64,000 nt of DNA. It comes from Primulina eburnea (taxonomy: Eukaryota > Streptophyta > Magnoliopsida > Lamiales > Gesneriaceae). The stretch is taken from NCBI RefSeq assembly GCF_022965805.1, contig NC_133117.1:11866183-11930182 (forward strand), read 5' to 3'. The notes beneath the pieces are model-generated. The model worked only from the letters and a program-made list of their open reading frames with translations. It was not told the DNA's origin and ran no database searches. The translations under genes and the position numbers were made by a program. This document shows positions 1-12,586 of this stretch, one piece after another (position 1 is the stretch's first letter; the number at the start of each line of letters is the position of its first letter).

Positions 1-136
1 GATTTTATCAGGTATCACTCGTTACTAGGATCAGATAAAGAATTTGAGGGAAAATATGAGAACAAAGACGAACCACCCATATTGGAGTTAAAACACTTGC
101 CAGAAGAATTGAAGTATGCATTTCTTGGAGAAGATG
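1..136 (+). pseudogene. Ty3/gypsy (Athila/Tat-like) pol fragment, 5' part
   Basis: The stretch is open in frame 1 to 136 and encodes the segment just before the reverse transcriptase of Athila/Tat-type gypsy elements (motif LKHLPEELKYAFLGED). The reading resumes at 8674 after the gypsy-1 insertion: the last five bases, AGATG at 132-136, are repeated at 8674-8678, and the sense of the protein carries across the two flanks. It is the oldest layer at this end of the window. The element's gag, protease and 5' LTR lie outside the window. The lineage is assigned from motif style only. Confidence 0.75.
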
Positions 137-1966
137 TGTAATGCCCAAGATTTTATATCATGTTAAATTACGATTATAGATGTTTAATCGAGATGAGTAT
201 GGAATACTAATTTAATGTGATTATTAAAGGGCTATTACGAGACCAATCGGGCCAAGCATATGAATTTCATAATATGTGGACAGAGAGTCTGGCGCCCGAG
301 CGGTAGTTTTTGACCGCTCGAGCGCCAATGTTCATCACAAATATGTTCTGGGCCAAAGGTGCATTTTGAAATTTCTCGGGCAGTGAGGGCCGCGCCCGAG
401 CGGTAGATTCCAACCGCCCGAGCGCCAAAGGATGCATTTCGATAGTGCTTGGGTAGAAAAGGTCGCGCCCGAGCGGTACATTATTACCGCCCGAGCGCCG
501 ACCAAGCCACAAGAAAAGCGTGGACAGAACCTACCGCGCTCGAGCGGTAGATTTGCACCGCTCGAGCGCCGCTTAAGAATGGAGAAAAGTGCCACGTTTC
601 AAAGACATGCAAAGTTTGGATATATATATGTTTATACGACAATATTTGTAATCTCAGAAGAAAAGAGAAGCTCAGGAAACTTTCGAAAAATCCTTACGCC
701 TTTATATTTCAATCCGTCCGTTAGATTTTAAATCCGACTTTGGTACCGTGTTCCTAGCAACGCAGGCTTCTACTGGACGTAAGTTTTACTACGTTTTGAC
801 ATGTTTTGAAATTATGATGTTGTTAGAATTGAATACACGTCATATATGTTGTTCTTGACATGTTAGACAGCGTAGAAGCGAAGTCAGATTAAGATACGGA
901 TTGAATATGGAATTGTTATTAAATTCGGAATGAAATTGACTAGAATTGATATCAGATTTGTATCGTGGTTGATTGTAAATGATTGGAATTGGTACAGACT
1001 GATATAGGATTATCAGTATCGCAAGACTGTACTGTTGTACTGTCAGAATTTGATAAAACAAAGATGTTGTGAATTGATTAGAATATTGATACAGTATATT
1101 GATATTGTCATTGCCAGATTGAGTAGTGACAGACCTTGTGTTCGAGACTTCGACAGATTCAGAAAGACAGCAAGAAAGGTATAAATAAATGTTGATTCGG
1201 GAATGCACAACTCGAGTTAGGTTTGACTTGAGTTTCCCTAAATCACATACTTTATTTTATTGCATAGATATTTGCAGATTATCAGATTGATATGTTAATG
1301 AATTGACTTAGAATAGAGTCAGAGTCCGAGTCTAGGGCAGACAGCCTAGCTAGGGCAGAACCGCCGAGTCTTTTTCAGAACCGATAAGACTCTAGACTTA
1401 CGGTGTATCGAAGAGCTTCAGATGTAGATCGACGTCTATCTCAGACACATTCGATACAGCATACCAAAGTCTAAATTAGATTGGGATCCCTAGATTTAAG
1501 ATAAGATAAGATTAGATCACGAGTCATTGATTCATGTAGTCAGATTGGATACATGTTTTGATGTTTGTTTATGCTTTTATATATGTTTTATACGATTGCA
1601 TTTAATACATTGTTTATACTGGGATATTTATATCTCACCGGAGTTATCCGGCTGTTGTCTTGTTTGTATGTGTACATGGCAACAGGTGGGACAGGTTCAG
1701 GGTCACAGAGGTGAAGACAGATCGAGATTAGAGTGGTGATACCGGACTTGGATTAGAGCTAGGGTTTGAACACTTGATAGTGGTTGTTGAACCTGAGATG
1801 TAAATTATTGTATGATGTTTGAGATTTATGCTTTTATACTGATATGTATAGGATTTTGATTCCATTACCTTCCGCATTTAAAAACAAAAAAAAATTTAGA
1901 CCCTGTTTTATAATTGATTAAATTGTCCCAATGATTAAAAACTTGATTAGCGTCCGGGTCCCCACA
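137..1966 (+). repeat. Gypsy-1 5' LTR
   Basis: 1,830 bp, matched to 6837-8673. The 5' part (291-570) carries four GC-rich inverted-repeat hairpins. A TATA-like TATAAATAA lies at 1180-1188, so U3/R may meet near 1210; that start site is inferred. The ORFs visible inside it are not credible genes. Confidence 0.92.
291..570 (+). promoter_or_regulatory. Array of four GC-rich hairpins in gypsy-1 U3
   Basis: Four copies of an inverted repeat of the form GCGCCCGAGCGGT ... ACCGCTCGAGCGC, at about 291-326, 391-426, 464-499 and 535-570. Each has arms of about 14 bp around a loop of 6-9 nt. The array recurs in the 3' LTR at 6991-7270. It sits upstream of the TATA-like box, in the position of an enhancer or a structured/CpG-methylated control region. 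The function is inferred. Confidence 0.6.
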
Positions 1967-1971
1967 ACAGG

Positions 1972-1983
1972 TGGTATCAGAGC
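1972..1983 (+). other. Gypsy-1 primer-binding site (tRNA-Met type)
   Basis: TGGTATCAGAGC, five bases after the 5' LTR end, complementary to the 3' end of initiator tRNA-Met as in many plant LTR retrotransposons. Confidence 0.85.
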
Positions 1984-2261
1984 GATAGATCCTTTAGATT
2001 GAGATAGTCAGAACTGATAGATCCTTTAAATTGAGATAGAAGAAGCTACTAGTGAGCGGGTTAGATTGAGGTTTTCTTTCCTGCTTTTGAATGCTAGCAT
2101 GTCTTACTGCTTTATTACATGTTACTTGTTTATCTGATTTGATATAGTAATATGTTTTATTGAGATTGGATCAGTACTGATTCTAGATCAGCAGTAAGAT
2201 GATCAGAGGAGGATTGAAACAGAATTGTGGTATTTGGTATTAATCTATTTGATTATCAGAT

Positions 2262-3326
2262 ATGCCTCCGAGACGAGTACCAGAACAGGGAAGTACATCA
2301 AATACTCCAATGGATGTCACACCGACTCCAATGGAAACGTTATTGAAACGTTTTCAGTCATTTCATCCGCCGACCTTGAAAGGCATAGAGAACGCTGTAG
2401 AGTGCGAGAGTTGGCTCGATGATATAGAGATGTTGTTCGAATCCTTGGAGTATACGGATGAGAAGAGAGTGAAATTGATTGGACATCAGCTGCACGATGT
2501 TGCTAAGGACTGGTGGATCACGAGAAAGAGAGCCATGGAGCATAGAGGTACGATGATTACCTGGAATATATTTAGAACTGAATTTTATCAACGATTCTTT
2601 CCAGTGTCGTACCGGAAGGATAAGGGGGCGGAGTTTGCCAATCTAAAGCAAGGACCGATGAACATAGAAGAATACGTGTCAAAGTTCTCCTCCTTGCTGA
2701 AATTTGCTCCACATGTGGCTGACAGCGAAGAAGCTACTGCTGATCAGTTCATCAATGGCCTGAACCCCGACATTTTCACATTTGTGAACACAGGGCGACC
2801 CGATAATTTTACTGATGCCCTGAACAGAGCCAAGGGAGCAGAAGCCGGTCTGATAAGACAGAAAGGAGCTTCATTTGTGCCTCCAGCACCGAGACCACAG
2901 CAACCACCTCCCAGATTTGAGAGTGGCAGCAGTAGTGGAGGAAAGAAAGAATTTTTGAAAGCCAGAGGAAAGCAATTCAAGAAATCTGGCAGCAGTTCTT
3001 CCAGCTCCGGTGGTTCCAGATTGAGCCAGAGTTACACTGGAGTTTATTGCAAGACTTGCGGGGGAAGACATGCTACTGAGCAATGCAAGGGAGTGACTGG
3101 TAGTTGCAACTTCTGTAAACAGCCGGGACACTTTGCTAAAGTGTGTCCCCAGAGAGGTTCCCAAAGATCTCAGGGGGCCGAGTCATCAGGATCAGCAGCA
3201 CAGATTGAGAGACGATCAGCGGCTGTTACACCTTTCAGTCAGCGCCAGTTCAGTCACAGCAGAGGCCAGGAGGAAGCCAGACAGTTGGTCAGCCTCCGAG
3301 ACAGCAGGCCAGAGTCTTCGCTTTGA
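2262..3326 (+). CDS. Gypsy-1 gag (nucleocapsid/capsid), 354 codons, frameshifted at its end
   Basis: Gag forms the cytoplasmic virus-like particle and packages element RNA. The start ATG at 2262 follows the leader. Residues about 25-200 match the retrotransposon gag capsid domain. Two zinc knuckles follow, at about residues 262-275 ([13 protein letters not shown]) and 278-291 ([14 protein letters not shown], spacing C-X2-C-X4-H-X4-C). In gypsy-2 the same region is fused in frame to protease. Here the frame that leads into protease opens only after about 3242, so a one-base indel between about 3210 and 3242 has separated gag from pol. Its own stop is at 3324-3326. Confidence 0.85.
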   Translation: MPPRRVPEQGSTSNTPMDVTPTPMETLLKRFQSFHPPTLKGIENAVECESWLDDIEMLFESLEYTDEKRVKLIGHQLHDVAKDWWITRKRAMEHRGTMITWNIFRTEFYQRFFPVSYRKDKGAEFANLKQGPMNIEEYVSKFSSLLKFAPHVADSEEATADQFINGLNPDIFTFVNTGRPDNFTDALNRAKGAEAGLIRQKGASFVPPAPRPQQPPPRFESGSSSGGKKEFLKARGKQFKKSGSSSSSSGGSRLSQSYTGVYCKTCGGRHATEQCKGVTGSCNFCKQPGHFAKVCPQRGSQRSQGAESSGSAAQIERRSAAVTPFSQRQFSHSRGQEEARQLVSLRDSRPESSL

Positions 3327-6300
3327 CAGAGGAGCAGGCCCAGGAAGCACCAGATGACGTGGTGGCAAGTAATTGTTCTTTATGTGGTTATCCTGCTTAC
3401 GTATTAATTGATACCGGTGCTTCACACACATTTATTTCAGAACGATTTGCATTGAGTCATGCATTGCCTGTAGAGTCGTTAGCTACTGTAGTGTCTGTCT
3501 CTTCTCCGTTGGGGATGGGTTTGATATCAGTGAATTCGGTTAACCATTGTGTACTACAGTATGACGGGCATGAGATTGAGTTAGATTGCATCGTACTTGG
3601 GTTGTCAGATTTTGATTGTATTATCGGTGTTGATATGCTAACCAAGTACAGAGCGATAGTTGATTGTTTCCACAAGATAGTGAGATTCAGACCAGATATG
3701 GCTGAAGAGTGGAAATTTTACGGTAAGGGTTCTAGATCGAGAATTCCTTTAATATCCGTATTATCTATGACTCGATTATTACAGAAAGGAGCAGAAGGGT
3801 TCCTTGTATATTCAGTAGATTTACTGAAGTCGAGTCCAGCATTGGCAGATCTGCCAGTGGTACGGGATTTTGCTGACGTCTTCCCAGATGAGATTCCGGG
3901 ATTACCTCCAGTTAGAGAGATAGACTTCAGCATTGAACTGATGCCAGGTACAGTACCGATTTCTAGAGCTCCGTACAGAATGGCACCAGTTGAATTGAAA
4001 GAATTGAAGGAGCAGTTGGAAGATTTACTGGCCAAGGGGTACATCAGACCGAATGTGTCTCCTTGGGGTGCTCCAGTACTGTTTGTAAGAAAGAAAGATG
4101 GATCGATGAGACTCTGCATCGACTATCGGCAACTAAACAAGGCAACGATAAAGAATAAATATCCTTTGCCTCGTATAGATGATTTATTTGATCAGTTGCA
4201 GGGTTCTTCAGTATATTCCAAAATCGATTTGAGATCGGGATATCATCAGCTGAGAGTCAGAGATTCTGATATCTCAAAGACAGCATTCAGAACCAGGTAC
4301 GGACACTATGAATTTATTGTCATGCCATTTGGTCTGACGAATGCTCCAGCTGTATTCATGGGATTGATGAACCGTGTATTCCAGAAATATCTCGATGATT
4401 TTGTGATTATTTTCATCGATGATATTTTGATTTATTCAAAGAATATGAGTGAGCATGCTGAGCATCTAAGAACTGTGTTGCGAATTCTAAGGGCTGAGAA
4501 GTTATATGCTAAACTGTCGAAATGTGAGTTTTGGCTAAGACAGGTAGTATTTCTAGGTCATATTATATCCGGAGATGGGATATCAGTTGATCCCAGTAAA
4601 GTGCAAGCCGTGATTTCTTGGCCAAGACCGACATCAGTGCCTGAAATTCGCAGTTTCATGGGTTTAGCAGGATACTACCGTCGTTTCATTAAAGATTTCT
4701 CGAGTATAGCTAAACCAATTACTCAGCTGACTCAGAAGAATACTCCATTTGTTTGGTCTGAAGAATGTGAGACCAGTTTTCTGGAGTTGAAGAAGAGGTT
4801 GACCAGTGCACCGGTGTTGACTATACCATCTGCTACTGGTGATTTTGTGGTTTATTGCGACGCTTCTCACAGAGGGTTGGGATATGTGCTGATGCAACAA
4901 GGGCATGTTATCGCTTATGCCTCAAGGCAGCTTAAACCACATGAGGCTCGTTATCCAATTCATGACCTTGAATTGGCAGCCATTGTCTTTGCATTAAAGA
5001 TATGGCGACATTATCTTTATGGTGAAAAGTTTGAGATATATTCTGATCATAAGAGTTTGAAATATCTGTTTTCACAATCCGAATTGAATATGAGACAGCG
5101 AAGATGGCTAGATTTGCTTAAGGATTTTGATTGTGAAATCAAATACTATCAAGGAAAGTCTAATGTAGCAGCAGATGCATTAAGTCGAAAGGTATGTTCT
5201 TTATCCTTATCGACGATGGGTGTTTCAAGTTTGATAGAAGACTGCTGTTTGTCTGGATTAGAATTTGAAACAGATTATAGACCGTTGAGACTCTATACGG
5301 TGCAAGTAGAACCAGAGCTGATTATGAGAATTAAGGCAGCTCAGAAAGTTGATCAGAATGTACAGAAATCAATATCGATGGTTAGAGCAGGACATCGATC
5401 AGAGTATCAAGTACGTGATAACGTTTTGTATGTGAATAATCGTCTAGTGGTGCCAAATATTTCATATTTGAAATGACAGATATTGTCAGAAGCGCACAAC
5501 AGTCGATTTAGCATTCATCCTGGTGGCAGAAAGATGTATAACGATTTGAAAAGACAGTTCTGGTGGAAACAAATGAAGACTGACATCGCCGAATTTGTTT
5601 CCAAATGCCTGAATTGCCAGCAGGTGAAAGCAAAAAGAAAGAAATCAGGAGGTTTATTACAGAGCTTGTCCATTCCTGAGTGGAAATGGGATCACATTTC
5701 CATGGATTTTGCGACACAGTTGCCACGTTCCTCCAAAGGTTGTGATGCGATTTGGGTCGTGATTGACAGATTAACCAAATCTGCATGCTTTATACCGTAC
5801 AAGATGACATACAGATTTGACCAGATGGCAGAGATCTATGTCAGAGAAGTGGTCAGATTGCATGGAGTGCCGAAATCGATTGTATCAGATCGTGATCCTC
5901 GATTTACTTAGCACTTCTGGCAGAGTTTGCAGCAGGCTATCGGTACTAAGTTACATCTGAGTACCGCATATCATCCACAGACCGACGGACAGTCAGAGCG
6001 GACTATCCAGACACTGGAGGATATGCTGAGAGCAGTAGTGCTAGATTTTAGCACTAATTGGCAAGATGCATTGCCTCTTTGTGAGTTTTCGTACAACAAC
6101 AGCTATCAGACGAGTATTGAGATGGCACCATTTGAAGCGTTGTACGGAAAGAAGTGTAGATCCCCTCTCTATTGGGATGATATCTCTGAAGTACCTGAGA
6201 TTGGACCAGACATGATCAGAGATATGACAGAAAAAGTGAAGCTAATTCGAAAGAAAATGAAGGCAGCACAAGACAGACAGGCCAAATATGCCAATGTTCG

Positions 6301-6742
6301 ACGTAGACCGTTGGTATTTGAAGTAGGAGACCGAGTATTTCTAAAGATTTCACCTTTCAGAGGAGTTGTCAGATTTGGCAAGAAAGGGAAATTGTCTCCG
6401 CGATATATTGGGCCTTATGAGATTCTCGAAAAGATAGGAGATCGTGCCTATCGACTTGCCCTACCGCCTTCATTATCAGGGATACATGATGTCTTTCATG
6501 TATCATTATTGAGGAAGTACCTTCCTGATGCTTCACATGCTATTCAACCAGACGAGGCTGAGCTGGATGAATCACTAAGCTATATTGAAAAACCGATCCA
6601 GATCATCGATCGTAAAGAAAAACAGCTCAGAACGAAGACGATTCCACTTGTGAAAGTGCAATGGACTCGTCATGGTGTAGAAGAAGCAACTTGGGAGACT
6701 GAATCAGATATGAGACAAGAATTCCCAGAGTTGTTTCGATGA
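3323..6742 (+). pseudogene. Gypsy-1 pol (PR-RT-RNase H-integrase-chromodomain), two nonsense codons
   Basis: One long frame, broken by TGA at 5474-5476 and TAG at 5909-5911. Order of domains: aspartic protease (LIDTGAS near 3407), reverse transcriptase with catalytic FIDDILIYS near 4414-4440, RNase H ([11 protein letters not shown] near 4854), and an integrase zinc segment ending CLNCQQVK near 5610. The integrase core follows (SMDFATQLP near 5700, SDRDPRFT near 5890, DGQSERT near 5985), then a GPY-type region and a C-terminal chromodomain-like tail ([12 protein letters not shown] near 6664). The chromodomain places it among chromoviruses. Apart from the two stops and the upstream frameshift the residues look well preserved, consistent with a recent death. 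Confidence 0.9.
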
Positions 6743-6798
6743 TGTAAATTTTGATACAGTTCTATATATACTCCTTGTTGATATAATGAAATGCCTAA

Positions 6799-6836
6799 GA
6801 TTTCGAGGACGAAATCGTATCTTAGGGGGGGAGAAA
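6799..6836 (+). other. Gypsy-1 pre-PPT hairpin and polypurine tract
   Basis: GATTTCGAGGACGAAATC (6799-6816) is a perfect 7-bp stem with a 4-base loop. It is followed by the polypurine tract AGGGGGGGAGAAA (6824-6836), which abuts the 3' LTR and would prime plus-strand DNA. Gypsy-2 has the same arrangement. Confidence 0.8.
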
Positions 6837-8673
6837 TGTAATGCCCAAGATTTTATATCATGTTAAATTACGATTATAGATGTTTAATCGAGATGAGTAT
6901 GGAATACTAATTTAATGTGATTATTAAAGGGCTATTACGAGACCAATCGGGCCAAGCATATGAATTTCATAATATGTGGACAGAGAGTCTGGCGCCCGAG
7001 CGGTAGTTTTTGACCGCTCGAGCGCCAGTGTTCATCACAAATATGTTCCGGGCCAAAGGTGCATTTTGAAATTTCTCGGGCAGTGAGGGCCGCGCCCGAG
7101 CGGTAGATTCCAACCGCCCGAGCGCCAAAGGATGCATTTCGATAGTGCTTGGGCAGAAAAGGTCGCGCCCGAGCGGTACATTATTACCGCCCGAGCGCCG
7201 ACCAAGCCACAAGAAAAGCGTGGACAGAACCTACCGCGCTCGAGCGGTAGATTTGCACCGCTCGAGCGCCGCTTAAGAATGGAGAAAAGTTCCACGTTTC
7301 AATGACATGCAAAGTTTGGATATATATATGTTTATACGACAATATTTGTAATCTCAGAAGAAAAGAGAAGCTCAGGAAACTTTCGAAAAATCCTTACGCC
7401 TTTATATTTCAATCCGTCCGTTAGATTTTAAATCCGACTTCGGTACCGTGTTCCTAGCAACGTAGGCTTCTACTGGACGTAAGTTTTACTACGTTTTGAC
7501 ATGTTTTGAAATTATGATGTTGTTAGAATTGAATACACGTAATATATGTTGTTCTTGACATGTTAGACAGCGTAGAAGCGAAGTCAGATTAAGATACGGA
7601 TTGAATATGGAATTGTTATGAACTTCGGAATGAAATTGACTAGAATTGATATCAGATGTGTATCGTGGTTGATTGTAAATGATTGGAATTGGTACAGACT
7701 GATATAGGATTATCAGTATCGCAAGACTGTACTGTTGTACTGTCAGAATTTGATAAAACAAAGATGTTGTGAATTGATTAGAATATTGATACAGTATATT
7801 GATATTGTCATTGCCAGATTGAGTAGTGACAGACCTTGTGTTCGAGACTTCGACAGATTCAGAAAGACAGCAAGAAAGGTATAAATAAATGTTGATTCGG
7901 GATCGCGCAACTCGAGTTAGGTTTGACTTGAGTTTCCCTAAATCACATACTTTATTTTATTGCATAGATATTTGCAGATTATCAGATTGATATGTTAATG
8001 AATTGACTTAGAATAGAGTCAGAGTCCGAGTCTAGGGCAGACATCCTAGCTAGGGCAGAACCGCCGAGTCTTTTTCAAAATCGATAAGACTCTAGACTTA
8101 CGGTGTATCGAAGAGCTTCAGATGTAGATCGACGTCTATCTCAGACTCATTCGATACAGCATACCAAAGTCTAAATTAGATTGTGATCCCTAGATTTGAG
8201 ATAAGATAAGATTAGATCACGAGTCATTGATTCATGTAGTCAGATTGGATACATGTTTTGATGTTTGTTTATGCTTTTATATATGTTTTATACGATTGCA
8301 TTTAATACATTGTTTATACTGGGATATTTATATCTCACCGGAGTTATCCGGCTGTTGTCTTGTTTGTATGTGTACATGGCAACAGGTGGGACAGGTTCAG
8401 GGTCACAGAGGTGAAGACAGATCGAGATTAGAGTGGTGATACCGGACTTGGATTAGAGCTAGGGTTTGAACACTTGATAGTGGTTGTTGAACCTGAGATG
8501 TAAATTATTGTATGATGTTTGAGATTTATGCTTTTATACTGATATGTATAGGAGTTTGATTCCATTACCTTCCGCATTAAAAAAAAAAAAAAAAAAAATA
8601 AATTAGACCCTGTTTTATAATTGATTAAATTGTCCCAATGATTAAAAACTTGATTAGCGTCCGGGTCCCCACA
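6837..8673 (+). repeat. Gypsy-1 3' LTR
   Basis: 1,837 bp, about 98.8% identical by eye to the 5' LTR. The main length difference is a longer A run near 8579-8600. It is followed directly by the TSD AGATG and the resumed Athila/Tat-like pol. Confidence 0.92.
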
Positions 8674-11062
8674 AGATGAAACATATCCGGTGATAATTTC
8701 TTCCAAACTAGCAAGTGATCAAGAAGGTAAATTATTTTATATGCTTAAAAGACATAGAAATACAATTGGTTGGACATTAAAAGATCTCAAGGGCATTAAT
8801 ACACTAATTTGCACGCACAAAATTCATTTAGAAGAAAATGCTAAAACATCTCAACAATCACAAAGGAGATTAAATCCACATATAAAAGATGTTGTGAAAA
8901 CCGAAGTTCTCAAACTACTTGAGGTTGGAATTATCTACCCTATTGCCGATAGTAAGTCCAACACAAGTAGTTCAAAAAAAATCTGGCATTACAGTGATAA
9001 AAGATGAAAAAAGTGAATTGTTAACAAGTCGAGTCCTATCTAGTTGGCAGATGTGTATTGATTATAGAAAATTAAATGAAGCTACTAGAAAAGATCATTT
9101 TCCATTACCATTTTTGGATCAAATTTTAGAAAGAGTAGCAGGTCATCCTACTACTGTTTTCTTGACGGATATTCATGCTATTATCAAATTCTCATTGCTC
9201 TCGAAGATCAAGAAAAAACTACATTCACATGTCCTTTTGGAACATTTGCATTCAGAAGGATGCTATTTGGTTTATGCAATGCCCCGGCAACATTTCAAAG
9301 ATGTATGCTAAGAATTTTTTGCGACATGGTTGAAAATTGTTTGGAAATTTTCATGGATGATTTGACTTTTTTGGGAATACATTTGATAATTGTCTTGAAA
9401 ATTTGGAAAAAGTTTTAAAAAGTTGCAAGGAAAAAGGCCTTATTTTAAATTGAGAAAAATTTCATTACATGATTACTTCTGGAATTGTTTTCGGACATGT
9501 CGTGTCATCTGATGGAATTGAAGTTGATAAAGCAAAAGTTGATGTCATTGCCAATTTACCCCCTCGAAAAGCCATTAAAGAAATTCGCTCATTTTTGAGA
9601 TATTCTGGATTTTAGCCATTAAAGAAATTCGCTCAGGAGGTTTATAAAGGACTTTAGTTTTAATTTCTAAACCCATTTGTAACCTCTTTGCAAAAGACAC
9701 TGCATTTAAGTGGACTCAAGAATTTCAAAATGATTTTGATAAAATCATTCGACATTTAACATCAACTCCTATCATGCAACCTCCTGATTGGTCTTTACCA
9801 TTTGAAATCATGTGCGACGCGAGTGATTATGCAGTCGGTGCAGTATTGGGTCAAAGAAGAAACGGTAAGCCTTATGTGATATATTATGCAAATAGAACTT
9901 TAAACAATGCTCAAATGAATTACTCCAAAACCGAAAAAGAACTACTTGTTGTAATATTTGCATTAGATAAATTTCGTTCTTATTTGATTGGATCAACAAC
10001 TATTGTGTTTACTGATCATTCTACTATTAGATATTTGTTGATCAAAGAGGATGCAAAGCCACGACTGATACGATGGATTTTGTTGCTCCATTAATTTGAC
10101 ATTGTGATCAAAGATAAAAAAGGAACCAAGAAAGTCGTAGCCGATCATTTATCGAGACTAGTAACAGGATCATCTTGTGGAATGACACCAATTGATGATA
10201 ATTTTCTTGATGAACATCTATTTTCAGTTACTACTACACCTTGGCTTGCTAACATAGTAAATTTTCTTGTGACAGGAAAAATGGCACTGCAATGGAATTC
10301 CCAAGATAAAATAAAATTTTTGAATGAGGTAAAAAACTTTTATTGGGATGATCCGTATATGTTCAAGTATTGTTCAGATCAAATTTTTCGACGTTGCATA
10401 CCGGACAATGAGGTAAGTAGTGTCATTAAATTTTGTCATTCAGAAGCATGCGGAGGACATTTTTCTTCAAAGAAACGGCTTCAAAAATCTTGCAATGTGG
10501 ATTTAATGGCACACTTTGTTTAAAGACACCCACGAAATCTACAAGATCTGTGAAAATTGTCAAAAATTGGGTGCGATTTCAAAAAGAAACATTATGCCTT
10601 TGAATCCTATCATTGAAATTGAAATATTTGACTGTTGGGGAATTGATTTTATGGGACTTTTTCCACCGTCGTTTGGATACTTATATATTTTAGTTGCAGT
10701 TGATTATGTTTCCAAATGGATAGAGGCAATTCCATGTCGAACAAATGATCATAAAATCGTCATCAAATTTTTAAAAGAAAATATTTTTTGTAGATTTGGA
10801 ATTCGTCGAGCCATGATAAGTGATGGGAGAACTCCCTTTGTTAATAAACCATTTGCTTCATTAATGAAAAAATATGATATTACTCACAAAGTAACTACTC
10901 TTTATCATCCTCAAACAAATGGGCAAGTTGAATTAGCTAATAGGGAGATAAAACAAATTTTGGAAACAACTGTTAATTCAAAAAAAAATATTGATCCCTA
11001 CGACTTAATGATGCACTTTGGTCATATCAAACAGCTTTTAAAATATCATTGAATATGTCTCT
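8674..11062 (+). pseudogene. Athila/Tat-like gypsy pol, 3' part (RT, RNase H, integrase), decayed and truncated
   Basis: Continuation of the fragment at 1-136. The region before and into RT spans 8680-9010 (RRLNPHIKDVVK, KLLEVGIIYP). RT continues at 9040-9450 with MCIDYRKLNEATRKDHFPLP and catalytic FMDDL near 9350, broken by several frameshifts. RNase H is open at 9774-10094 ([16 protein letters not shown]). Integrase occupies 10104-11062, with [20 protein letters not shown] and [15 protein letters not shown]. Homology ends near 11062, inside the integrase C-terminus, where a minus-strand copia sequence begins without an LTR. That end is a deletion or illegitimate junction rather than an insertion. 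No LTR of this element is in the window. Confidence 0.85.
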
Positions 11063-11605
11063 CTAGTTGGGAAACAAAAAATGAATCAATAAACAAATTA
11101 ATCATTTGATTCCTAGTTCTTATCGAACCAGATGGATTACCTATCACCAATTCTGGTGGATGTGATTTCTTCTATCTGTATTAAAAATTGGTTAGATCAA
11201 TTTCAGCAATTGTTTGAGTTGGTAACTGAACGTTTTCTTCAGTTTCAATTGATGTTGCTTCAGTTGTTATTTGAATATCATCGTTTTGCTCCACCAACTG
11301 ATTGTCAAGAATAATTTCTTGTTCAACTGATTGATCCACTACTTCTAGTTCTGTTGTTTGAAGAAGATTTTGATTGATATGAGCTTCTTCTTCACTATCC
11401 TCCTCCAAACTTATATCTGTAAAGCGATCAACCAGCTCAACTGGATCAGTTGGTTTATCAGTTAGTCGTGATTCATCAAATACAACGTGAATCGATTCTT
11501 CTATATTCAAATTACATTTATTAAAAACTCTATAAGCTTTACTTACAGATGAATAACCCAAAAATATTCCTTCTGCAAATTTTGCATCAAATTTTTTCAA
11601 ATTAT
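11063..11605 (-). pseudogene. Copia-2 pol, left part (integrase C-terminus to RT start), minus strand
   Basis: Minus-strand reading from 11605 to about 11063 matches copia-1 and copia-4 pol: an integrase C-terminal segment ([16 protein letters not shown]), an acidic linker, then [11 protein letters not shown] before RT. It is open from 11600 to 11181. It is the direct continuation of 23506 and beyond, interrupted by copia-1, with ATTAT at both edges (11601-11605 and 23506-23510). RT, RNase H, accessory ORF and 3' LTR are missing. The element stops abruptly at about 11063 against the Athila/Tat-like integrase. Confidence 0.85.
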
Positions 11606-12584
11606 TGTTGGAAACTAGATTCTGGAGTTTGACAAAACATGAATCAATCGATTAACAAAATATGAATCAACTAATACGTGAAAGCAAATTCGGCAACTGA
11701 ACTTATCAACTGAAATCAGCTGATACAATGATACAAAGTAAACTGATCAGTTGGAACTGATCAGTTAAAACATTCAGCCGAATGCCTTAAAGTCTCTCAA
11801 CTGAAGATGTCTCGGGAAAGAACAAAGAAGACATAACAGATTACAAGAGCGCCGCACAACAACCAAGACTACTTAAAACAACGCATTCCGGACAAAGCAA
11901 TTAAGAAGCCGAATTACAATAAATGAAGCAAACAATATCGAAGGAATAATCAAGTGGAAACCAACGGATACAAAGATTCAAATTTATCTCAAGATTACCG
12001 TTGGAAAAGAAGAGTATAAATATGGCAGAAGAAAAAGAAGAAGTAACGATACACCATTCAAAACTTGCTATTACTCTGTCAAAATCTCAGTTCACTCTTA
12101 CTTGATTTATTCGTAGCAATCAAGGCTACAAGTTGAGCAAACTAGCACTCTGTAATATTTGTTAATTCAATAGTGCTAAGATCAGTTACGCACAGAGATC
12201 ATTTTGTAACAATAAGAGTTTCAGTTTAGGCAGTGGGCAAGTCCTAACTGAAGTGGGTCTGTACAAGTGTTGTATTGGATCAAAGTCTTTTAGTGGAAAT
12301 CCTATCCTTGTGATATAAGGGGTGACGTAGGAGTAATTGAATTCTCCGAACATCCAGAAACAATCCTTGTGTATTTTATTCAGTTCTGTATTCTATCTGT
12401 CAGTCAGTTACCTTCCGCAACTACCTCAGTTTAACTGATTAATATTGACCAACAAGATTCCGAGAATCAGTTTGTTACCAAACTGAACTCAAAAATTCGA
12501 AAATACCAATATTAATTGAGAGTGTTTATTCAACCCCCCCCCCCCCCCTTCTAAACACTCTTGACACGTCAATCGATCCTATCA
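11606..12584 (+). repeat. Copia-1 5' LTR
   Basis: Starts TGTTGGAAAC, ends CCTATCA, 979 bp. U3 (11694-11804) has seven AACTG/CAGTT motifs. The TATA box TATAAATA is at 12015-12022. A C-tract near 12532-12548 is more than twice as long as that of the 3' LTR copy, a likely slippage product. Confidence 0.92.
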
Positions 12585-12586
12585 AG

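Larger units (their letters stand above)
137..8673 (+). mobile_element. Gypsy-1: complete Ty3/gypsy chromovirus (Tekay/Del type), inactive
   Basis: An 8,537-bp element with LTRs starting TGTAATGCCC and ending CCCCACA, flanked by the 5-bp TSD AGATG (132-136 and 8674-8678). It holds a tRNA-Met-type primer site, gag, protease, RT, RNase H, integrase with a C-terminal chromodomain-like segment, and a polypurine tract. By eye the two LTRs differ at roughly 20 positions over about 1.83 kb (about 1.2%). At a commonly used plant rate of 1.3e-8 per site per year this suggests under half a million years. Coding capacity is broken by a gag/pol frameshift and two nonsense codons, so the copy is non-autonomous. 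Confidence 0.93.

Noticed and set aside
1972..1983. tRNA gene suggested by TGGTATCAGAGC
   Set aside because: Only the primer-binding complement of a tRNA 3' end is present, here and at the other PBS sites; no cloverleaf.
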